From: Liolophura sinensis
Lineage: Eukaryota; Mollusca; Polyplacophora; Chitonida; Chitonidae
Reading direction: 5' to 3'
NCBI RefSeq assembly: GCF_032854445.1
Contig: NC_088305.1
Coordinates: forward strand, 26,748,628-26,812,627
DNA: 64,000 bases
The notes below the pieces were generated by a model. That model did no database searches and was not told where the DNA came from. It saw only the letters and a list, made by a program, of their open reading frames with translations. Positions 1 to 13,165 of this stretch are shown in pieces; within the stretch, counting starts at the first letter, position 1; each line of letters opens with the position of its first letter. The translations under genes and the position numbers were made by a program.

Positions 1-1114
1 GGAGAAATATCGTTTTCACGATCCTGAGGAAGATGTTGTAATTAATTGATGACCGCACTGCAACATTCACCTACCGCTATTGGAAAGAGGCCCAGTAGTC
101 CAGCACGACACTCCGCTAAAAGGCAATGTTGGGTCGTCCGCCGACAGCTCGGGGAAGTGCTTGTACCGTGCCACGATGTGTTATCGACTGACAACACGCT
201 GCTCTCTGGCGCAGTGGCCGTGTGGCTGGGCTCGTGACGTCACAGAGGTCAGAGGTCGATCAATAGCCCCGCGGCGTGATGGCTTATGGATTAACTCTGG
301 TGTACGCGGCTGCCCGGATCCCGCAAATGTGCCTAACGTTTATCAAATTTAACGCAAATGTGATTACACGCGCTGAATTATTTGCCAAGGTGATCCATAC
401 TGGCTTCTCTAGATCAAATCAAACAGAGACAGAGAGAGAAAGAGAGATTCATCCTTCAGCGGACTATACCTTAAAATGTTAAATTGCGGATAAAGTGTCT
501 AGTGGAGCATCGCTCTGTGTACTGAAATAATCTAACCACACCTATATTAAACATCAAGGGGTCGTAGCTACTTTGTGTACATGAGTTGAAATGCATACCG
601 CGGAAGCGCTGGCGCTTCGGTTGTCGTTCCGGCGCATTGTAGTTTAAATGATATATTAGTTATATATCTACATAGTATAAAATACTACATGTCCATACCA
701 TTGAGGTAATTTGAACGATATTACCTTTGTTTGCTTGTTTTCGGTTTAATGCGACATTAGGACTAAGGAAATACATTGCACATGAGTCAGAAGCAAAATC
801 CGTCCTACTGCCATCTTTTCTTATGTACAAAACAACAATTACACATGTATTGGGTATCTGGTGGAGGTAGAGCTTTTGGTTAGGATATCAATAAATTTCC
901 ATAGCACTTTCAAACACACGTTTATAATTGAAGGAATCAATGTGCTTAAGTATTGATTTATAATTGATGCTCAGTCTTCCATTAATCGGGAACAAATAAT
1001 GGAAAGAACTTGAAAGAAACGCAATATATAAAAGACACGCAATAAAACTGAAATAAGAAAACAGTGAAACTAAAAGTAACACGGAGAGCAAAGTAAACAG
1101 TACTTATTTATTTC

Positions 1115-1321
1115 GGGCCTCTGTGGCCGAGGGGATTAGAACGCAAGGGCGGCGCAATGACTTAGGAGACTCTCATAAATGCGTCGCTGTGAGTTCAAGC
1201 CCATCACATGTTGGCTTTCTCTCCGGCCGCACGTGGGAACGTTTCCTCCCACCATAATCGTATAAGTGAAATATTCTTGAGTACGACGTAGAACAATAAT
1301 TAAATAAATAAAAAAATAAAT
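1115..1321 (+). mobile_element. SINE family A, nearly full length
   Basis: A degenerate tRNA-like head (gggcctctgtggccgag) is followed by the family core (cctcccaccataat, then tataagtgaaatattcttga) and an (AAAT)n tail. Part of the middle, around the proline-rich-like gggctctgcccgg block, is deleted. See the copy at 52781 for the family description. Confidence 0.85.
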
Positions 1322-1950
1322 CATAATATTTTTGCTTATGCAGCGGCTATTAGATTTATGGGAAAAGAAAAGAACGAAAAGAAAACAAATCAACAGCAAA
1401 AGACAAATTGACAAAATGGAAAGGTTAGCTATAACTTAGCACTAATACGAATAACATTTAAATGCTTATTAAGTTCATATTTGGCCCAAGCAGAATTAGA
1501 GGCCGTTGATTTTATTTGTATTCTCACACTAAGCTGGATGTCGGAACTGAGAACCTTTGGATTAAACAGGTAGCTTTCGATTAAAACAATAAATCACCCA
1601 ACGACAGTTTCCATTGTTTGAGGCAGGAAATTGAAGAAAGCTCCAAAGGGAACATTGAGCTCGAATACTCACACCAATGTTCCCCATTGTTAAAATCAAA
1701 TCGGCCACAGTACACACGAAAATGTGATACACATGCATGCGTCCACCACACACAGTCAAACTTCTCAAGGTTGTGTTCTCAAAAAGACGTCTGTTGTGAT
1801 AGTGTTAATCCGGTAAAACATTTTAATCACTTAATATAGATCGCTCTACAACACAAATATACTTCCGCCTGGATACTAAAACAGGGCAGAGCAGAGTATA
1901 GTCAAATGTAACTGGTGAAATACGGCCCCCAATCAATTTATCTCAGTCAG

Positions 1951-1952
<2 letters not shown>

Positions 1953-2017
<65 letters not shown>
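1953..2017. repeat. (TA)n microsatellite
   Basis: An uninterrupted alternation of T and A runs for about 65 bp. It creates a meaningless Tyr-Ile open frame. Confidence 0.97.
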
Positions 2018-2020
<3 letters not shown>

Positions 2021-3221
2021 AAGAAATAGAGAAAGATACCCCGGTGAGGAGAATTTACATAGGAAAACAAATAATAAAACGCCTTCCTAACTTTCTACAT
2101 TCTGTTATATTCCTTCATCTAAATGCCTTTATAGTAACAACGAGGCTTCCTAGAGGACCAAGACTGAATCAGAATTAGGCTAAAATATGTTGTTGTTAAT
2201 TACAATATCGTAAGATGTCACTGGTGTACATATATTCAAAGTCCTGTATTAGCATCAAGTTTAGCATGCAGTAACATGAAAATAATGCCATGACATCGTA
2301 ACTCTTAGTCCCTTAACAGAATCAAGGTTTGTGCAGGAAAATTATCGACCGCATATTACATGCTTCCGCCAAAAGGCACCAAACTTTTCTGCTCACATTC
2401 ACCTCGAAATATTTTTTTTCTGGTTAAGTATTTTAAATAAAAAAAAGGTGTTCACTCAAACAAAACAGTTCAATTATGTTCCTTTTGAACTGTAGAATAG
2501 ATCATCATAACTCTCAGTATTGTCAATGTTATAGCACTACGATCTATGCTAGTGTGCTTGTCTTCAAAGTAAAATAGTATAAATTTAATAAGTCACATCA
2601 TAATGCTTAACATTATGGACTAGAAACGACTCTGTGCAGGCTTGCCGACATAGTGGCTTGATTTATTTAACGATATTGTCCAAAGGGAAAACCACGTTTC
2701 TGTAATCATCAGAACCTTTACACTGGATGCTAATCTAAGGCCAAATCTCCGGGAGAAATTCTAATAGATCCGAAAGAATTATTTATAAGTTGGTTGCGAG
2801 CGGATTATTGGGTATGTGCACGACTCGTCAGAACCTCGGCACTATAAGATATATAGACCACAAGCCTGCAGCTTTCCTTGGCTCCGAGTACCGTTGGTTT
2901 CCGATTATACAAAAGTCAGATTTGTAAAGCGGCTCCCAGGCAAATCGGATTGCGAAAATCATACCGCGTATTTATACTGAAAGCTAAGCTCCTGGAAACG
3001 AGGCTTACGATACGGAGATGACAGTCGTGTTTAGATGTAACGGTTTTCCATGAAGTGATCATAGTTGCTTTATTGAAAAAACAACATAAATTCAGATTTT
3101 TTCAGATTTGTTGCGTTGCAATTTTGTCTAAAAATATAATGTTAATATGTCTATAACGTTATGTTAATTATGTCTATATCGGTAAAACAGCGGATGATGG
3201 TGGGTTTTAATATTGTTGTCT

Positions 3222-3280
3222 GTCGTCGAATAAGTGAAATATTCTTGAGTAAAATCAATGAAAAATATAAATAAATGTAT
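3222..3280 (+). mobile_element. SINE family A, 3' fragment
   Basis: Only the terminal core (cgaataagtgaaatattctt) and a short A/T-rich tail remain. Confidence 0.7.
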
Positions 3281-3615
3281 ACAAATATTCTGTTTAATGT
3301 TTTAAGGTTTTCTTTTGTCTGACGACAGATTGTTGGTTCACGGTAATAATCAAAAGAATGGTTTTTAACGCCAACACCTTACCATCAGAGATTCTCTCCT
3401 GAGGAAAGCTTCACGCAACTTTTAGCGCAGATCAATTCGCTGCTATCAACCGACAATCTTCATTTAAACAGACAAGGAATTTATTTGTATGGAATAATTC
3501 TGAAATTTTTTTTTCGAATAATAGGGTGATCAAGGTTACCGTCGAATTGATTAACTAACAAATGACAGAATACTGTTCACGGACAGTATTTTATGAACGA
3601 ACCAGTGTGCTCTGG

Positions 3616-3860
3616 GTTTATTTATTTGAGTAGTGTTTTTCTCCGTACTCAAGAATATTTCACTTATACGAAGGTGACCAGCATTATGGTAGTAGGAAAC
3701 CGTTTAGAACCCGGTGGAACCCACGAACATTGGCACACCTTCCCACGTACGACCAGAGAGTAAGCCAGTATGAACACACAGCGACCGTATTGAAGGTTCC
3801 TTAGTAGTTGCGCCCCGCTGGCAAGGTAACGATGTTCTCAGGTTAAACCACTGACCAATG
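3616..3860 (-). mobile_element. SINE family A, near full length
   Basis: Read on the + strand, the order is a reversed AT-rich tail, then cgtactcaagaatatttcac, then ccagcattatgg, then the reversed head ending near 3860. The copy is diverged, with small changes throughout. Confidence 0.85.
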
Positions 3861-4204
3861 GAAAGATACTTACCAACTTTTACACGTGATGTAATAAGCT
3901 AACGGACGTTTATTGTCATCAAACCCTTAAGGGTTGTGAAAGTAACCGCACACTTTATGAATGACTAGCGGGAAGTGTACATCTTAGCAGTGAAGCCACC
4001 ATTTTTGAGGTTACAACACAGGAATGGACACTGGTCAGTTTACCGTTTTCTTTATTACCTAAGGAGTACTTACTAGTGTCTTTGTTAGTATAGAGAAGTG
4101 CTACGGATATGGGAAAATCTGACAATGTTAAGTTTAGACAAAACTTAAGGTGTATTTAGAACAACCAAAGGAATCATTCCATGCATAACCCACATGAACC
4201 TGCG

Positions 4205-4382
4205 GAACCTGCGTGCTCGCTTTCTCCCCGGCCGTAAGTGAGAAGATCTGCCAGCACCATGCGCATTATCGTGAGTTTTCTCGGGCTCTGCCTGATTTCC
4301 TCTCAACATAACGCTGGCCGCGTCGTACAAGTAAAATATTCTTGAGTACGGCACAAAACACCAATCAAATAAATATATAAAT
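4205..4382 (+). mobile_element. SINE family A, 5'-truncated
   Basis: The copy begins in the core (gctcgctttctccccggccg) and keeps the ggctctgcctgatttcctc block, the tattcttgagtacggc block and the tail. It lacks the tRNA-like head. It shares the unusual gtgagaagatctgccagcac variant with the copy at 7265, which suggests the same subfamily. Confidence 0.85.
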
Positions 4383-5512
4383 TATAACCCACAAGTTTTT
4401 AATCCTCTCTTGAGAAATGCGCCCCTGCGTTCACGAATCAAAATGAAATACACACAAAAACACTAAGGTAAGAACAATAAAGATAGAGGATAGAGCATTG
4501 CCACACGTAAGCTGTGAAATCCAGCCTCTTTTAAATGTAACGTTATGTAGAGCTTTATTCTAACTGATCATTTAAATGCTTATATATTAGCAACTTTTTG
4601 ACTTCCAAGCACCACGGATTAACTAGAGCAGAATTAAGTGAAAAGGTAACTACAGTTAATTGAAAGTTATCGTTCGTCATTGAGGTGTACATGTGAAAAT
4701 CGCAGGGTGACGAATGCTAAGGGAATGGTACACCTTTTGAAATGTCTGATATTCAGGGTTCTAATATTCAGGTATTTGTAACATGTTTCAGGCACCTATT
4801 CAAATAGTAGTTCTATGTAGCCCTCCGAGAAAGCAAAATGAAAATACACAAGAAAACAATCCTAGGGTGTAAGTGATGACAATTTAAATATAAAGCAAAG
4901 ATAAATGAAACACATGCCAAAAATAAACCAAAATGTGACCACGTCAGCGCTTGGGATGTGACCTGACAATTTAAAAATACACTTAAGACTGGGGGCGCGT
5001 TGCAGTCCATTTTGTTGTGACGGTCACAAGTGACATTGCGTGCCTCTTATTGCTTGTTGGCCTTTAAAGCTGTGTTGTTACAGCTTGTTTCCTGCAGGCC
5101 TCATCCAGAACCAAACGCCACTGGCGACAGTCATGACGTGCCTTGAATGATCTCTACCGAACTCATGGCGGAACGCGCCGTGTAGTGGTCCGCACGACTG
5201 CTTTCGCCGGATAGACCGCTTGTTTTTATCGAAATAGCCCTGTATTTTGAAGAGAATCAATTCGACGTTCTATGCCATTGTGTCAGGCCTCTATTCAACA
5301 GCGCACGCTCGTGTACTTAAACAACCGTTATCCACCTCTAACGTTTAACGATTTATAAAAGCCAAAGGACGGGGACTGAATGAAGCTACATGTATAGATA
5401 GTCAGTGCACGGCTTCGGGATGATCAACGAAACCCATGCGCTGAATAGGCGGACGAACGTGTAATGTATGGTAGATTGATGGAACCTTCCTTTCAATCAC
5501 ACAGTAAGGCCA

Positions 5513-5566
5513 CGATGTTGTTGCAATATTGCCAATGTGGCGCTAAGCCATAATCATTCATTCAGG
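5513..5566 (+). mobile_element. 3' tail of another SINE-like family (family E)
   Basis: The segment reads ttgccaatgtggcgctaagc and then ends in cattcattca. Nearly the same ending recurs at 34551-34594, and a weaker relative of the gtggcgttaa block occurs near 63722. Only the ending can be recognised here. Confidence 0.5.
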
Positions 5567-6379
5567 CATCCGGGAGAACTCAAACATTAAAAAAAAAAAA
5601 ACAAAGTAAAACAAAAAATAAACAAACAGAACTACAAAACAGATAATAACCAAAGAAAGAAAAGCAAAGAAAGAATGCTTCAAATCAAATTGCATATATA
5701 AATATATGTCATCAGATCATTAAAAAATTAAGTTTTCTGACGATGAGATAATAAATATTAAGGCCGGAAATTAAGGCCTTCCTCATCTTCGCACTTTTAA
5801 AGTTTGTGCACCAGGTAATTTCAGATACAACCTTTGATTGAAATCCTAATTTGTTACACTGCCTTCAATTCACACTCAAAGGAACGTTAAAGGAGGGATG
5901 TTTATGGCGCTGGGCTGACATTGAGTGCATCCCTAGAGAATTGCTTTTTTGGCGTGTTGAACAGTTACATTTTGCTGATTGTTTTAAATCTGAACAATCC
6001 AACAGGTGCACTGAGAAGGGTATTGGAAAGTCCTTGTTCAGGTAAGGGCGAGTGTGGCGTGTAGCTCAAATCGAAAATATCACATCTTTCGTATGTGGCG
6101 AAACGTACCAGTCGAACCTTTTAATCAGTTTGCCTAACTTCCAGTGCCAGTTCAAGGTGTCGCTAAACTCGAGCTTTCTGGGAGACATTATACCTGAATT
6201 TATCATATGTTATCAGTGGATGGAAATTCCAAGTCAGAAATAATCTGCTGAATCTAAATGAAAATCTGTTACCTGAATGATATTGCAGCAGATCATTCTG
6301 TTAAAATACAATATGCATCATATGACGACCACATGATGGTATTAAAGCAGCAAGAATATTACGTTGACCAGTGCTGATC

Positions 6380-6540
6380 ACTTATGCGACTGCGACGACC
6401 ATTGTGATGGGAGGAAACCAGGCAAATTTAGGGGGAAACCCACGACCATCGGCAAGTCCCACGTACGACAGGCGAGGAAGTCAACATGAACTGGGCTTGA
6501 ACTCACGACGACCGCATTGGTGAGAGGTTCTTGAGTCGTT
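6380..6540 (-). mobile_element. SINE family A, partial
   Basis: The reversed core (gatgggaggaaaccaggca, gggggaaacccacgaccatc) and the reversed middle (gaactcacgacgaccgcatt) are clear. The distal tail is missing or too diverged to recognise. Confidence 0.8.
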
Positions 6541-7264
6541 TGTCATTCTCACTGTCGTCGCTGCTCTGGTTTTACTCTCTACACTGCACGTCTTTAATTA
6601 TATTACGCTGTACTCCTCTAATAATCTGTGAGTAGCAGTGGATAAGAAACGAACTCTTCCTGAGATGAAATACCGATGAAAATAAGTCCACTGCATAGTA
6701 CAAGAATCCCTGATTAACAATGTCTGCTTTCTCCAATTCTATACATCGTCGATCCAAAGCTCCAAAGGTATTGGTTTACCTCGAGGTAAACTATGGTTTA
6801 GTAATTTTGAGAATTTACAGTCAATGCAGTACGATCCAACACAACTATAGAGATATTAAAGCTGCAGAGAGTCAACTGTATACTTGATGGTAATATAGGT
6901 CTTCCATAGATCCGTGTTTTCTCACTGATGACACCAGACAATGGTAGCAATACCGTGGACATATCTGAACTATGCTTTGGTTAATTGCTCGCATTGATTC
7001 CTCTAAAGAGCTCCTGTCAGTGGACTAACGGTAGATGAAGAGTGTTTCCAGGGTTAGGCTGCACAGGCTAATTGACAAGCATTTTCTCACGGCCTTTTCG
7101 ATAAAGGGCTGCCCGTGAGACGGAATGTCACTTGTCAGGACGCTGGCAAATCAAGCCACCAAATATGCAGGCGCGTGTACGTGTATGCTCAGGTCTACTC
7201 TAGATCCTTCATGGCTCAGTCGCTGGAAGAGTTGCCCTCCTTTCAGGCGACAGGAATGTGGTCG

Positions 7265-7449
7265 TTCATATAGCGTGCTCGCTTTCTCCCCGGTCGTAAG
7301 TGAGAAGATCTGGCAGCACCATGCGAATGGTCGTTGGTTTCCCCCCGGGCGCTGCCCGGTTTCCTCCCACCATAATGCAGGCCGCTGCCGTATAAGTGAA
7401 GTATTCTTGTGTACGGCGTAAAACAGCAATCAAATAAATAAATGAATAA
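7265..7449 (+). mobile_element. SINE family A, 5'-truncated
   Basis: The core runs from gctcgctttctccccggtcg through gctgcccggtttcctcccac to an (AAAT)n tail. The open frames that cross this interval on both strands are SINE sequence, not genes. Confidence 0.9.
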
Positions 7450-8529
7450 ATATTCATTTAAGGATTGACTCCATGCCAAAGGAAAACAAAAATGTCATTA
7501 TTTATGTTTTCGATGCTGTCTTTTGAAATTCATTTTGAGTACGGTTACCTTTAATTTGGTTTTAGTTTATCTGTATTCTGCTTTACTAATAAACCATTGC
7601 GATGAAGGTTCATGTGCTCCCTTTGATCTTGGAATCTGTTTTCTCCTGCCGGCTTCTACTCGTATAAGCAATACTGTTTCAAGGTGTTTTGTTTTATTTT
7701 ACTCAGAATGCATTGAAACTGTACATTATATCAGTCGCGGAGGGATTTGATGACGTATCATGTTCCGTGGACGATATCGGTTTTACGGTTGCCAGACTCC
7801 GACGTTTAGCCTCGATAAAGCCTCGTATTTAAATTCCCCGCAGGCTACGAAAGACAACGACAGAAATAGCCTCTTGTCTTTGTCTGGTTATTCTGCACGC
7901 ACACATCATGCACTCGAGTTCGTGGATCGCTTGACTTCCGTTCGTCGTCATAAAAGAGACTGGCGCAGACAAGGAAAGTAGGACGTAACGATTACTTGTA
8001 TACTTCCGCGGCGGAAGGAGGACCGGTGTCTACAATAGTTCCGAGGAAGGCCGTGTGGTGTAATCCGCAGTTCCATGTCCATGGTTTTATTGTCTGTTAT
8101 GTCAACAGCAACGTTAAATGATTTCATCCGTCGTTTCGTCGTTGGCTACATTTTTCCTTTTTGTAGTTTATAAGCCACTCTTTAAAGAGAACATAACATC
8201 GATATTACATCGGACATGGATAATGGCAACGTCAGTGGTCGTTTCTTTTATCATGCCAGATTGCGGATTGAGCACAAAACGCCTTTGTCGCTGAAGGACA
8301 TATGCCTGACTTCAATAAGGTTGTGAGTTCTAATCCAGATATCGGAACCTGGGTGTTATTTTCGGAATAAAACGGCAATATAGGAGCTTAATGCCTTCCC
8401 GCGGTATGAATATGGAGAATGTGATGTGGACTAACATATAAAAATACAGAAAAGTTTATCATCTTTGTTGTCGGGCGTAAACAAGGCATTAAACTCCTGT
8501 TCTCCTAAGACCCTAACGGTTAGTCCGGA

Positions 8530-8572
8530 TTCTTGAGTAAAGCGTAAAACGCCAAACAACCAAATAAATAAA
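8530..8572 (+). mobile_element. SINE family A, 3' fragment
   Basis: Only ttcttgagtaaagcgtaaaa plus the (AAAT)n tail remain. Confidence 0.6.
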
Positions 8573-9417
8573 TTTCACGTCTCCCTGAAGCAGATAGTGG
8601 GAAGGGGCGATAACCTTAGTCTGCAAACTTTACCCTGGCCGTCCGTCACAGTGCAAAAACCTTGATCAGCCAAGAGATTGGATTTGCAATTCCAAGGAAA
8701 TTGTCCCCGGAAATTACGCTCTGCAAAATAAGGGATAGGAAATGGTTTTTATCGCACACTGTCGCACTGTGTCGCATCATGCCTTCCAGGAGTGAGGCAT
8801 TCGATTAGGTTATCACATAAATGAAGAGTCTCTCACCTCTGTTTAACGGACAACAACGTTCAGCAACAACGTCTGGAGTGAATTTTTCGATAAATTACGG
8901 AATGATGAAATGAAAGGTAACGTAATGACAACTGTGATGCCACACTATGAGTTTGGGATCCAGCCCGAAATTATGCTTGAGATGTCTTGTTAATGTATTT
9001 GAAACAATATTGACCATGGTTGGTGAAATGTACACTGTAAAAATGTTAATAAACATTTATCTCATATGCGTATATAAGTTGGACAGTTACCCAGGTAAGT
9101 AAACAACACTCTGGTCATGTAAGCACATTTTAGAGTTGTATGCAATCTTGCAAATAAAAGAAGGAGGGTCTGAAAAGCAGATCTAACGTTAACTGACCAT
9201 GCCGGCCTGTGCACTTATTGTCGTCTTTGTATTGACTATACACATGACAGGCGAGATGCATAAGCCCTTAGATAGTCAAATATATGGCCAAGTTTTACAA
9301 ATAATAAATTAGTCAAAGCTTGGTGTTCTGATATACACTGTACCCACTAAAACTCAGCAAATCTAAATGCCGAAGTCAATACAAAGTTGAACAGATAAGT
9401 AGGCCTACTTCATAAGA

Positions 9418-9568
9418 TAGGGGAAGGTCTACCAGCAACCTGCGAATTGTCCTGGGTTTCCCCCGGGCTCTGCCCGGTTTCCACCCACCATAATGCTGCC
9501 CACTGTCGTATTTGTGAAATATTCTTGAGTACGGTGAAAAACAGCAATCAAATAAATAAATAAATCAT
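9418..9568 (+). mobile_element. SINE family A, 5'-truncated
   Basis: The copy starts at gggaaggtctaccagcaacc and includes the whole gggctctgcccggtttccac block, the attcttgagtacggtgaaaa block and the (AAAT)n tail. Confidence 0.9.
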
Positions 9569-10916
9569 AAGATAGAAAGTTTATTCTTTTAACGTCCGGG
9601 AAACTGCACCCATGATGGCTATGTATGTGTATTGTGAATTTCCTTCTTTGGTCGCGTTCCTACCAATGCGGTTGCTTGTCAATTTCCACTTTGACACCAG
9701 GAGAATACGAATTTAAGCTCTAACTGAAGACGGCGGCTAGCACTTTCAAGGCAAGATTCTTCATCTTTTGTATTCGATCTAATTAAAAAAAATCAAATGG
9801 TGTCAACGTTCAGACAATAAGAGCACAACTTTTGAGTTTGTTCTCTTCTTGAAGACATGAATACAGAAGGATGGCATTTGATATACATGTACATGTAATA
9901 TCAACCGTGAACGCCAATATTTGTTCCCTGCTTTGATGTGTGACTTGTTTAGACCCTATATATCACTGCTAGCCACGTGCTGACTTACAACTTTATGAAC
10001 TGCACGTTTTTGTGCGCGGTTGGCCCAATCATAATTTTCCAACCAATTACGTCATGCACGTAGGAACCTCAACGTGTTTATAATAAGGTGACCCGCCGAG
10101 CATTCTTCAGTATGAGTAACATGCCAAAGATCGGTGTCAGGTTTTCGTCACTCATAAAACTGACCACCAGTACCATAGTATAAGTGAACATTCTGGAGTA
10201 GAACGTTAAATTAAATCTAGTAGCCTCAGCTACACGTAGCCAGGCATGGTTAAGATCGATAATACCTTGATCAGTTAAACCACTTACCTACAACAACAAC
10301 AACAACCAATTCCCTGTTTTCATTCCAGGTACAGTTTGTACTTGACAAGTACGAAAGATGGTAAAAAGTTAAACATGAGTGCTGCAATTCAGCTGTTGCC
10401 TCACACGCTTAAAGAAGATTTTTATTTACATGGAGGTATGTATATTATTTCCGCATGTTTTGCCAGCTATTACACTACTGAAACTTCACAAGAACAGTAG
10501 GCAAAAGCTTGTAATCCTGATTTAGTTTATGAACGGGATCACAGGTACAAATCCAGTATCTAACGCATCAGATGATTTCTCACTGTCGAGATGATATAAA
10601 TCTGGCAATTACAGCAAAAGTTTAGAAGCATGCTTTTGCTTTATCCACCACAACATACCCCACACTTAATATTTAAATCTGAGTTTTTATTTTTCATTAC
10701 ATTCAGGTACATGAAACTGTGTATGATTTGGGAACGTGTTTAATCAGAAATTGTGAATGACCTAATGCAGCGTTGGTGCAGCCTAAAGTTTCCTGAAGAT
10801 CACTTGTAGGAAAATTTGTCAGTAACCTGCCTAAGGTCAGTGCTTTAACCTGGCCTTGCATGAATAATGCATGTATTCATGTAAATGAAGCCAAAACATT
10901 TAGAACCATCCTTTTC

Positions 10917-11286
10917 CTCGAAGACCGCTTCAGTGGCCTAATGGTTAAAGTGTTTGTCCCGAAGTCGGGAGACCCAAGATCAAACCCTGATCGGGTCATA
11001 CCAAAGACTTCAAAAATTGTAATTGTTACTCCCTCGACTGGCGCTCTGCACTGAGAGATTAGAGCAAGCAAACAGCACTTTTTGGCTTGGTGTCACTCAG
11101 TATAATGTGAGAGGGTGGGGTGTCATTTCTGATGTCTTCGGCATAATACTTCACTTTTGGCGGTATGGGCTCGCACTTCCACAAGAAGAATACAGTATAT
11201 GTACACATATCTAATGACTCTTCGTCGTCATGTGACTGATAAGTTATTAAGTATGACGTTAATCCCAAAGCATTCATTCATTCATT
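10917..11286 (+). mobile_element. SINE family B, full-length copy
   Basis: The head looks tRNA-derived: tggcctaatggttaaagtg resembles an A box, and gatcaaaccctgatcgggtc sits where a B box should be. The body is unlike family A. Its block from the actgagagattagagcaagc segment to the cagtatatgtacacatatc segment is shared with a + copy at 62440 and a - copy at 47563. The element ends in a (CATT)n tail. Two overlapping short open frames in it are chance. Confidence 0.75.
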
Positions 11287-12202
11287 CTTCCTTGAAATTC
11301 AATAAATGTTTGTGTTAACCTTTTTGTTACCTGATTTTGTTGAAACTTATTCTTTGTATATTTCTGTCTGCTAACTAGGATGACAGTCTCCTACCAAATA
11401 CAGAAGAGGCACCCCACGTGGCACCTCATATGATCGTGAGAGGGGGGGGGGGGCATTGTCTACAGAAATATATCTGTATTGTGGCAGAAAAAAAACACCT
11501 TCTGGAAGTCCAGGACATAATGCATGCCGCGTTTGTAATGTTTGCATTATACTATAACCTAAACACTCATCATCCCCCAAAGCTAAAAAGTACATTTACA
11601 TTTACCCTGAAGTATTTTTTGGACATTCAAGACAGCAAAAGAATTCCCACAAGAGTAGTGTCTCTGTAAAACTGTCTTCCCCCTTGAAAAGGGAAAACGC
11701 GAATGAATGTTGTACTCCTCCTCAGCCACACGTGTTGCTTGAGTCAAATTTCCTCTCTCCACATGACTGTCAATGCTGTAGCCAATGTTAACAGTACTAA
11801 GATTCCGCATGGTGTTTAGTTATTGAATAAAGATTTAATGTTGTTGTATTTTGATCTACTTTGCCTAGCTGCTTTTTTCAATGTTTCTGTGTTACATACC
11901 CAGCCAAGTGTATGAGGTAAAAGATTTCTGGAGCCTCATATACAGGTTTCAAATCTGACTTTTTGTTTGGCCTCAGTGCGTGGAAAGGTCTGACAACGCT
12001 GAAGGTCAGTGTATTTCTGCCTACCACACCATTACGCATGCACTTTAAACATTGCATACAAATTCAAAACTGTACTTAATTAGTGTACTTAATGCAGCTG
12101 TGCGGCACCAGTTAAGAAAACGTTAATCCAAAATCTTTTTACAGTGTACGTGTTTTTGATTGGGAGTTTGGGAAAGCCTGTAAATATGTTCACAGACATT
12201 GG

Positions 12203-12473
12203 GGCCTCATTGGTCGAATGTTAGTGTGCTTACGCACCACAATAATTACGGAGCCTCTCAGGCATCAAAGCGGTGGTTATGAGTTCAACTCTAGCTCATT
12301 CTGGCGCGTCCACTTCGGTCGTTCGTGGGACAGTATATTGTGTATCCACTGGATTGATGTTTTACGCCGTATTCAAGAATATTTCACCCAGAAGATGAAG
12401 TTTTGGTTCCACCGTGGAATAAGTAAAATGTTCTGAGCATGGCGAAAAACACCAGCCAAATAAATAAATAAAT
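12203..12473 (+). mobile_element. SINE family A, chimeric copy with inverted core inside
   Basis: A + strand head (ggcctcattggtcgaatgtt, tgagttcaactctagctcat) and a + strand tail (aataagtaaaatgttctgag, then the (AAAT)n tail) surround a - strand core piece at about 12353-12391 (gatgttttacgccgtattca). The order + / - / + implies a nested or template-switched copy. Confidence 0.75.
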
Positions 12474-12519
12474 CAACTGTTGTATTACAAACAGGTTAAA
12501 ACCAGTTGATGTTGATATA

Positions 12520-12642
12520 AGTAGACCGTGGGATTCCCCAGGCTATGCCGGTTTCCTTTCACCATATTGCAGATTGCCGTTGAATAAGTGAAACTTCTTG
12601 AGCACGGTTAAGAAAACATTCCAGTTATAAATAAACATACAC
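12520..12642 (+). mobile_element. SINE family A, diverged partial
   Basis: Recognisable blocks are ggctatgccggtttcctttc, accatattgcagattgccg and gaataagtgaaacttcttga. No head is present. Confidence 0.65.
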
Positions 12643-12961
12643 TGGCATGGATGTTAGATGACTGACGTTATGTTGAAACCTACACATGAGTCCCAAGCAA
12701 GGAACAAAAAAGAAGACATCAAGTCCGTTAGTGTGGCGTGCTTTACACCTCAAAGTATTTTCTGGTTTCACGTACATAAAACAAAACCGTCGTTTATCTT
12801 GAGTCGCCCTCTAACACCAATCAGATAAATTCATAGAGCAAATCTAATGACTTTTTTCAATATCAGATTTCCAAGAACGTTCAACGATCTTGCAGAGTAA
12901 AGCTAGCCTGGACTGTATATCTTCAATTTTTACCTTTGTTTATACGTCTGGTTCATGTGGC

Positions 12962-13165
12962 ATTTATTAATTTATTTCATCGATATGTTACGCTTTAAAC
13001 AGTACGTCTGTACGACGGCGGCCAGCATTGTGGCGGGAGGAAACTGTTTCATTGCCGGGAAACGCACGTCCATCCGCACGTTGATGCAAGACTCCACACC
13101 GGGGAGAAAGCCAGCAAGAACTGGACTTGAGTCGGTGGTTTATGCGGGGCGCTCCGGTTTCATGC
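12962..13165 (-). mobile_element. SINE family A, diverged
   Basis: The reversed core is recognisable at 13014-13075 (gacggcggccagcattgtgg, ggaggaaactg) and the reversed middle at about 13100-13130 (agccagcaagaactggactt). The tail end is eroded. Confidence 0.75.

Noticed and set aside
1915-2178. Tyr-Ile repeat protein frame
   Set aside because: Produced by the TA microsatellite.
7125-7479. Overlapping frames of 63-98 aa on both strands
   Set aside because: Most of each frame is family A SINE sequence.
10917-10995. tRNA gene
   Set aside because: tRNA-like promoter only; it runs into a SINE body repeated elsewhere.
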